Below, piece by piece: positions 45,301 to 47,714 of a stretch of 47,714 nucleotides of DNA (within the stretch, counting starts at the first letter, position 1; the number at the start of each line of letters is the position of its first letter). The DNA comes from Salpingoeca rosetta (lineage: Eukaryota > Opisthokonta > Choanoflagellata > Craspedida > Salpingoecidae): assembly GCF_000188695.1 (NCBI RefSeq), contig NW_004754916.1, positions 75,779 to 123,492 of the forward strand. Direction: 5' to 3'. Under the pieces are notes generated by a model. It was not told the origin of the DNA. It saw nothing but the letters and a program-made list of their open reading frames with translations, and ran no database searches. The translations under genes were made by a program, and so were the position numbers.

Positions 45301-46696
45301 CTCACTCATGCTGTACGTGGTTGACGCCAGCACACAGACGCTGCCGTCTGTGTCTGACCTGACGCTCTTCCTGAGTGTGGATGACACGTCGCTCGGCACG
45401 GAGTTCAACAACTACCTGCAGTCGTCCTCGCAGACCACGCGCAAGGTGATTGACGTCATGGACCCGAACTTCGACCCCGTGACGGATGCGTCCACAACCA
45501 ACGAGGGCGTGTATGTCGTGACATTTGTGGCCGCCGACCCCGACAACCGCGACTCGGAGTTCTCCGTGGGCGACACGCTCACGCTGACGTTCAACACGGC
45601 CGTGGTGAGCAGGGACGTGAGCACGAAGCGCGCCATTGACGAGGCACTCGTGTTTGAGCAGGAGGGTGTGGCCGTGGACATTGCGGATTACGAGGGCGAG
45701 TTCACGGCGCCAGATACGCTGGTGATCACCGTCCTCAACGCGACGAGCAACATTGTGCCTGCTGTTGGCGGGATGCGCGTGCGCATGCTGCCGGAGACGT
45801 TCGTCGCCGCAAACGACGAGAGCGTGGTGAACGTGCAGTCCGGCCGGCTGCTGGAGGGCGACTTTGGCAGCCCGCGCGAGACCAGCGCCATGTACTACGT
45901 GGCGCCCGTGCTGCTGTTTGTGATTGCGGGCCTGTTTGCGCTGTTTGCCCTCTTCAAGCAGAAGCGCGCGGAGGACAAGCGCAAGATGTCCGCAGCCGTT
46001 CTCACGAGCGGACAGGAGCAGACGTGGATGCAGCCGCCACCAGCGGTCACCATGCGCAAGACACAGGACCCCTTCACCAACTTTGACACGCTCGGTGCCA
46101 GCCAGCACGGCAGCGCAGCAGCAGCGGCGGCCTCGTCCACAAAGCCACAAGAGAAGCGCGTGTCTGTGCCGCGGCTGTCGTTTGACGCCAACGCGCACCG
46201 CTCGCTGCCTCAACCGCCGTCGCAGCAGCAGTTCTCGCCGCGCCGCCGCCCATCACTCATCGCTCGCTCGGGATCAACATCCTCCCAGCAGCAGCAGCAG
46301 CAACAGCAGCAGTCAAACCCGCTGTCTCCAGTTGCTGTTCCGCCCCTGCGCCGGGACAGTGCAGGCGAGGGCGCCGTGCCCCGCCGCTCCAACATGCCCA
46401 AGGGCTCACTGCCACCACTTCGCACGCAAGACCCCTTCCGTGCTGCCAGCGGGGCGCCGCATTTCCTGCCGCCACTGGCCAAGCGGCCTGGCGCAGGCAC
46501 CACGCGCCCGCCAAGCCTGTCCCGCCCGCCGCCACCAGCAGCTGGTCGGCTGGCGTCGCTCTCACGTGCACCGGGACAGGGCGGGGCCAAGCGGCCGTCA
46601 CTCGCTGCACCGCCACGCCCGTCGCTGCCGAGCCTGAGGCGCGGGCCACCAACCATGAGGCCGCCGCCAGGCACACGGGGCGACAGCAAGCAGTAA
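8917..46696 (+). CDS. Giant type I membrane protein of adhesin type (about 12,400 residues), frame interrupted four times
   Basis: One coding unit is inferred because there is a single signal peptide at its start (MELLLLLLLTTALSPVKA at 8917), a single transmembrane helix near its end (YYVAPVLLFVIAGLFALFAL, 45893-45955), and the same repeat families run through every segment between. The TAA is at 46694-46696. The start has a good context (cccccATGG) just after a probable splice acceptor. Ectodomain order: nine IPT/TIG; about 45 TFVEE/VNDAP cadherin-like repeats with 13 WDQT repeats, three other cadherin-like modules and two nested P-domain pairs; seven tandem-95-type repeats; three Ig-like modules. 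The tail is about 246 residues. Cell adhesion, prey capture or matrix binding is likely from the family types, not shown. No coding intron is visible in 37.8 kb. Frame changes occur near 15393, at 21335-21510, at 25768 and at 36203-36725. Confidence 0.7.
9067..11484 (+). repeat. Array of nine IPT/TIG domains
   Basis: Units of about 85-90 residues start near 9067, 9331, 9589, 9874, 10138, 10399, 10657, 10936 and 11218. Each opens with the IPT/TIG signature (I/V)xxxxPxxGQxGTxVT(I/V)xGxxLLGGG, followed by a beta-rich half with TxxVVV and a closing SGAxxxxxxxFxY. IPT/TIG folds occur in plexins, Met-type receptors and many secreted proteins as rigid adhesion or binding rods. Confidence 0.9.
15396..21340 (+). 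CDS. Giant protein segment 2: cadherin-like repeats, first nested P-domain pair
   Basis: Continues segment 1 after the extra G; the join falls between NT and AFTTIDLTAVNDAP. It has about ten TFVEE/VNDAP repeats starting near 15441, 15861, 17240, 17691, 18151, 18601, 19050, 19501, 19911 and 20901. The repeat at 15861 is enlarged by a pair of P-domain-like modules, the one at 18151 has a CVLHC insertion, and one WDQT repeat lies at about 20361-20900. The last repeat is near-identical to 25468-25767. Coding breaks off near 21335 in unrelated, stop-containing sequence (TAG at 21350). Confidence 0.8.
16135..17030 (+). other. Pair of P-domain-like modules nested in a cadherin-like repeat (first)
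   Basis: The first module shows VDIDHPYVGELILTLSHAG, a Cys-bearing middle, then SAFDGLDMGGDWVLEVQD and GSLRRFALIL. This is the order of the proprotein convertase P domain (PF01483-type: DIxHxYxGDLxxxLxxP...FxGxxxxGxWxLxVxD...GxLxxWxL). The second module (about 16600-17030) is more divergent, with VDQVSLGTWSVLVE. The host repeat stops before the pair (LTYTPPPP) and resumes after it (RPNVEVGYDAAQGLLTI). Confidence 0.65.
20885..21184 (+). repeat. Duplicated block A-left (copy at 25468-25767)
   Basis: About 300 bp match 25468-25767 with only a few differences, at an offset of 4583. It codes for a repeat beginning VESVNDVPVVLLEG. Confidence 0.9.
21335..21510. other. Foreign, stop-rich stretch interrupting the giant frame (first)
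   Basis: About 170 bp of mixed composition (many A/T runs, stops in all frames) separates RVVRV of one cadherin-like repeat from GPVRLLSAGAFGVSD of the next. By comparison with other repeats, roughly 45 residues (end of one repeat, VNDAP joint and next TFVEE) are missing. It contains no splice sites that would restore the repeat. It resembles arbitrary filler in an assembly gap. Confidence 0.7.
21511..25771 (+). CDS. Giant protein segment 3: cadherin-like repeats and four tandem WDQT repeats
   Basis: Begins mid-repeat (GPVRLLSAG) after the foreign stretch. TFVEE/VNDAP repeats start near 21891, 22366, 22786 and 23226, followed by four consecutive WDQT repeats near 23646, 24091, 24576 and 25046, then a truncated repeat from 25486. 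The first part (21511-22365) uses G-ending codons (GTG, GCG, ACG) far more than segments 1 and 2. The segment ends in a near-identical copy of 20885-21184 that is joined out of frame to a copy of 21860-22365 at 25768, giving a stop at 25789-25791. Confidence 0.8.
21860..22365 (+). repeat. Duplicated block A-right (copy at 25768-26273)
   Basis: 506 bp match 25768-26273 with about two or three differences, at an offset of 3908. It codes for the repeat starting VDFDVAVINDRRPVVYVGD and ends at the next joint. Confidence 0.9.
23646..25485 (+). repeat. Four tandem WDQT-type repeats
   Basis: Each unit of about 150 residues has an LEDVPxxxNxG opening, a D-D-DA motif, GVAxxxxxxxxGxWQ(W/F), a Trp-containing loop, a LLLxxxxxxRFVPxxxxxG core and AWDQTxG near the end, then a VND(Q/A/R)P joint. 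Similar units are common in very large bacterial surface proteins. Other copies here start near 11856, 20361, 27560, 28440, 29326, 37631, 38071, 38521 and 38971. Confidence 0.7.
25468..26273 (+). repeat. Duplicated block B: fused copy of blocks A-left and A-right
   Basis: Equals 20885-21184 joined directly to 21860-22365, lacking the 675 bp between them. The junction at 25768 has a 4-base microhomology (gcgt) and changes the reading frame. Confidence 0.85.
25768..36202 (+). CDS. Giant protein segment 4: cadherin-like and WDQT repeats, second nested P-domain pair
   Basis: Begins within the duplicated block (VDFDVAVINDRRPVVYVGD) in a new frame. TFVEE/VNDAP repeats follow from about 26276, 26691 and 27111. 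The middle alternates WDQT repeats (27560, 28440, 29326) with two other cadherin-like modules (28070-28440, 28951-29325). Then come about eleven more TFVEE repeats from 29811 to 36202. One (32891-34290) encloses a P-domain pair, and one (35181-35755) has a Cys-rich insertion with at least six Cys. The segment stops at a foreign stretch; the last 458 bp (35745-36202) are identical or nearly so to 40283-40740. Sequons are frequent and there are no coding introns. Confidence 0.8.
33130..34070 (+). other. Pair of P-domain-like modules nested in a cadherin-like repeat (second)
   Basis: Module one has SMQLQHDMLGDVRAYLEHDG, Cys-bearing loops, SSLAAFVGHAADGDWTLQVVD and GQLLDWSLVV. Module two has DVAVFLSLHDSATEVRLRLA, a GGGCAFQGTG loop, STFHDKLAAGEWSLTVDQ and HGWALSL. 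As in the first pair, the host repeat is interrupted after LTYTPPP and resumes at RPNVGVSYSASQHALSLVG. Both positions are therefore homologous. Confidence 0.7.
35190..35380 (+). other. Cys-rich insertion in a cadherin-like repeat
   Basis: Between PSLSLD and the TEGQAALRL strand there are about 65 extra residues with Cys in the patterns PCECTGQ, SFCFNH, GPFCFV, PSCPKA and FAYCSE. Disulphide-bonded loop likely; no known family recognised. Confidence 0.6.
35745..36202 (+). repeat. Duplicated block 1-left (copy at 40283-40740)
   Basis: 458 bp match 40283-40740 base for base as far as could be read, at an offset of 4538. The match starts at ctcatcaacgaccagacg and ends exactly where the foreign stretch begins. 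Confidence 0.9.
36203..36725. other. Foreign, stop-rich 523-bp stretch interrupting the giant frame (second)
   Basis: Even base composition, stops in every frame and no resemblance to the flanks. The paralogous copy (40741-41129) has 389 bp of ordinary repeat coding at this place. There is no GT at the left boundary or suitable AG at the right, so it is not a plain intron. No inverted ends or target-site duplication are seen, so it is not an evident transposon. It most resembles filler placed in a scaffold gap. Confidence 0.75.
36726..37224 (+). repeat. Duplicated block 1-right (copy at 41130-41628)
   Basis: 499 bp match 41130-41628 with about three differences (one changes Lys to Glu in GYKAVFVEE/GYEAVFVEE), at an offset of 4404. 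Confidence 0.9.
36726..46696 (+). CDS. Giant protein segment 5: last repeats, tandem-95 array, Ig-like modules, TM helix and tail
   Basis: Resumes at GGVSLQSTAFVSFMGVNDAP and stays in one frame to the TAA at 46694. Two TFVEE repeats are followed by four consecutive WDQT repeats (about 37631-39445), six more TFVEE repeats (about 39445-42030, including the duplicated block), seven tandem-95-type repeats (42030-44520) and three Ig-like modules (44520-45880). Then come a furin-like ARRRRAA site within the second Ig-like module, one transmembrane helix (45893-45955) with a KQKRAEDKRK stop-transfer, and a Pro/Ser/Arg/Gln-rich tail to the stop. The topology is ectodomain outside, tail inside. Confidence 0.85.
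40283..41628 (+). repeat. Duplicated block 2: complete version of block 1
   Basis: 1346 bp of uninterrupted coding covering three TFVEE/VNDAP repeats. Its ends (40283-40740, 41130-41628) match block 1, whose middle is replaced by the foreign stretch. Confidence 0.85.
42030..44520 (+). repeat. Seven tandem-95/cadherin-like repeats with a conserved Cys pair
   Basis: Units of about 95 residues show (E/L)ED at the start, DVED or DPDD in the middle, GxxxxxxxxxxxYxPDxxFxGxDxFxYxVCDxxGxC and a VND(A/R/V)P joint. They start near 42030, 42330, 43036, 43327, 43612, 43903 and 44192. The VCD..G.C pair is present in nearly all. The second unit is enlarged by a Ser/Thr-rich insertion. Confidence 0.8.
42485..42895 (+). 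other. Mucin-like Ser/Thr-rich insertion
   Basis: About 135 residues dominated by Thr and Ser with Gly/Pro/Met (for example GSGMDATMPPMSGDGGSGD). They lie between the GRGRLVGWL strand and the LVGYIPDAHYHG strand of one tandem-95 repeat. Dense O-glycosylation is likely by composition. Confidence 0.8.
44520..45880 (+). other. Three membrane-proximal Ig-like modules with furin-like site
   Basis: Modules one and three open with VASDPDDGDFTFSTGDEIVV and AADPDNRDSEFSVGDTLTL, a style seen in protist surface proteins. The middle one (VSSPTDVSPSEAGFALPTG) is divergent. Within it, 45263-45274 code for four consecutive Arg in TARRRRAANV, a furin/kexin-type cleavage consensus. Confidence 0.6.
45956..46693 (+). 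other. Cytoplasmic tail with DPF, poly-Q and proline-rich motifs
   Basis: About 246 residues. A basic stop-transfer is followed by two TQDPF motifs (46058-46075 KTQDPF; 46421-46438 RTQDPF), a (CAG)n-coded Gln run (about 46288-46313), several RRxS/KRxS sites and many PxxP runs near the end (RPPSLSRPPPP). Confidence 0.75.
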
Positions 46697-47548
46697 TCGA
46701 TTTGGGTGTGAGGAAGTGGGTGGTGATCTTTGTGTGACGTGACAAGGGTGAAGTTTGTTGTTGATGTGTGAGTGTGCGTTGTGTACTGTGTTCGACTTGT
46801 GTTTGTGTTCCGTGTGTTGTGTTTGTGTGACCTGGGAGATGAATGAGCAGTGCTGAGGTGAGCTGCGGTCTGGGATGTGTTGTTTTCGCATGTGTACGAG
46901 CGTGTGTGGAGTGATATGATGACGTGACGTGAGTGATGTGATGATGTGATTCGTGTGACATTCCCATTTCGTTGAATATGTTCTTTTACTTGTGTATTGT
47001 GTCGTTTGTTTTCCTGTCATTCTGCCTTGTGACCCCCCACTCTTTGCCTGCAAGCAAGCGGTGCAGTGTGGCTTTTGATGTCGGTTCCGTCCTTTCTTTT
47101 TGTCATTGATTTGTTGTGCCCATTGTGTTTGAGTGTTGGGTCTCATCTGACTGTTTGTTGTTCTGCCCTAACCATGAGTGCGCAAGTGGCAAGAGTGAGC
47201 TGAGAATGACCGGGGCATGTGGTGTGCGGGCGTGGGAAGCAACAGCTGTTGTCTCCACACCTCCGCCATCTCGTTCGCGGCGTCTCTCGCTCTGGCTCTC
47301 ACTTGCGCCATTCATTGTCAGTAAACAGCAACACTGCATTCACTGAGCACGCACAACGACTTTGCTATGGGGTGGCGGTACGTTTTGGGTGTAACGTGAT
47401 GGACTTGATTTCACACCACTGCTTTGGTTCTTTTACTGTTTGCTGTGTTGTTGCAGAAGAAGGGAAAGAGGTGGGGCGGGGAGGGGAGACACGAAGGAAT
47501 GACAAAACAACAAAAGTTACACCCAACACCACGTCGCAGTGCAACGAG
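46697..47548. other. 3'UTR/intergenic region
   Basis: About 850 bp of TG-rich, non-coding sequence between the giant gene's stop and the convergent last exon at 47549. No AATAAA, RNA gene or protein-like frame was recognised. Confidence 0.5.
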
Positions 47549-47639
47549 TTAGGAGGAGGAGGAGAAGCCGCCCATGAAGACTTTGCTCTTGAGGAGTTCT
47601 GCCGTCAGTCCGCTCGCCATCTCAATCGCCGCCTTCTCG
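47549..47639 (-). CDS. Last exon of an unidentified gene, rest beyond the window
   Basis: On the minus strand a good acceptor (catccgtgcag|) at 47640 precedes 91 bases reading EKAAIEMASGLTAELLKSKV then FMGGFSSSS and a TAA (complement of 47549-47551). The exon enters in the phase needing two bases from upstream. The frame choice rests on the amphipathic helix-like reading and the clean stop. The protein family is not recognised. The upstream intron is mostly a (CA)n tract on this strand. The gene is convergent with the giant gene. Confidence 0.55.
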
Positions 47640-47656
47640 CTGCACGGATGGCAGTT

Positions 47657-47657
47657 T

Positions 47658-47714
<57 letters not shown>
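47657..47714. repeat. (TG)n microsatellite at the window edge
   Basis: At least 27 perfect TG units running to the last base; they would lie in an intron of the minus-strand gene. Confidence 0.95.

Noticed and set aside
8917..46696. Several separate genes in the giant region
   Set aside because: No further signal peptides, start contexts, promoters or transmembrane helices occur at the four breaks, and repeats are cut mid-domain there.
47100..47346. Short plus-strand frame at 47116-47346
   Set aside because: No protein-like features; lies in TG-rich non-coding sequence between convergent genes.

Overview
The window looks like nuclear DNA of a unicellular relative of animals, most probably a choanoflagellate of the Salpingoeca/Monosiga kind. 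Signs are GC-rich coding regions, short GT-AG introns of about 180-400 nt, abundant (CA)n/(TG)n tracts in introns and intergenic DNA, and domain mixes (TIR with PDZ and Smr; IPT/TIG and cadherin-like arrays on a type I membrane protein) typical of that group. The species is an inference. All domain calls were made by eye.

Layout. 1-206 (-): first exon of an unidentified gene running off the left edge. 1353-2847 (+): a multi-pass membrane protein whose frame is broken by an exact 148-bp tandem duplication. 3250-7581 (-): a seven-exon gene, reconstructed from splice sites whose phases all agree, coding for about 985 residues in the order TIR, poly-Q/acidic linker, PDZ, PDZ, Ser/Arg-rich linker, UBA/CUE-like, Smr. 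It carries one 8-bp frame-breaking duplication in the TIR domain. 7582-8165 is the spacer between this gene and the divergent giant gene. 8166-8898 is a probable 5'UTR intron. 8917-46696 (+) is one enormous coding region (about 12,400 codons) with a signal peptide at the start and a transmembrane helix and proline-rich tail only at the very end. 47549-47639 (-) is the last exon of a further gene running off the right edge.

The giant protein reads: signal peptide; nine IPT/TIG domains; about 45 cadherin-like repeats of about 145 residues with a TFVEE motif and VNDAP joints; 13 interspersed GxWQ...RFxP...WDQT repeats; three further cadherin-like modules; two places where a pair of proprotein-convertase P-domain-like modules is nested inside a cadherin-like repeat; seven tandem-95/cadherin-like repeats with a conserved VCD..G.C pair; three Ig-like modules of the ASDPD...GD type with a furin-like RRRR site; one transmembrane helix; and a cytoplasmic tail of about 246 residues with TQDPF, SH3-ligand-like and basophilic kinase-like motifs. 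It is best read as a cell-surface adhesion or recognition protein.

The giant frame is broken four times here: an extra G near 15393, a stop-rich foreign stretch near 21335-21510, an out-of-frame junction at 25768 and a 523-bp stop-rich stretch at 36203-36725. Three of the four lie in near-identical duplicated blocks, which suggests assembly gaps or misjoins rather than real gene death. The most novel biology is the TIR-PDZ-PDZ-UBA/CUE-Smr protein and the nested P-domain pairs in the giant surface protein.
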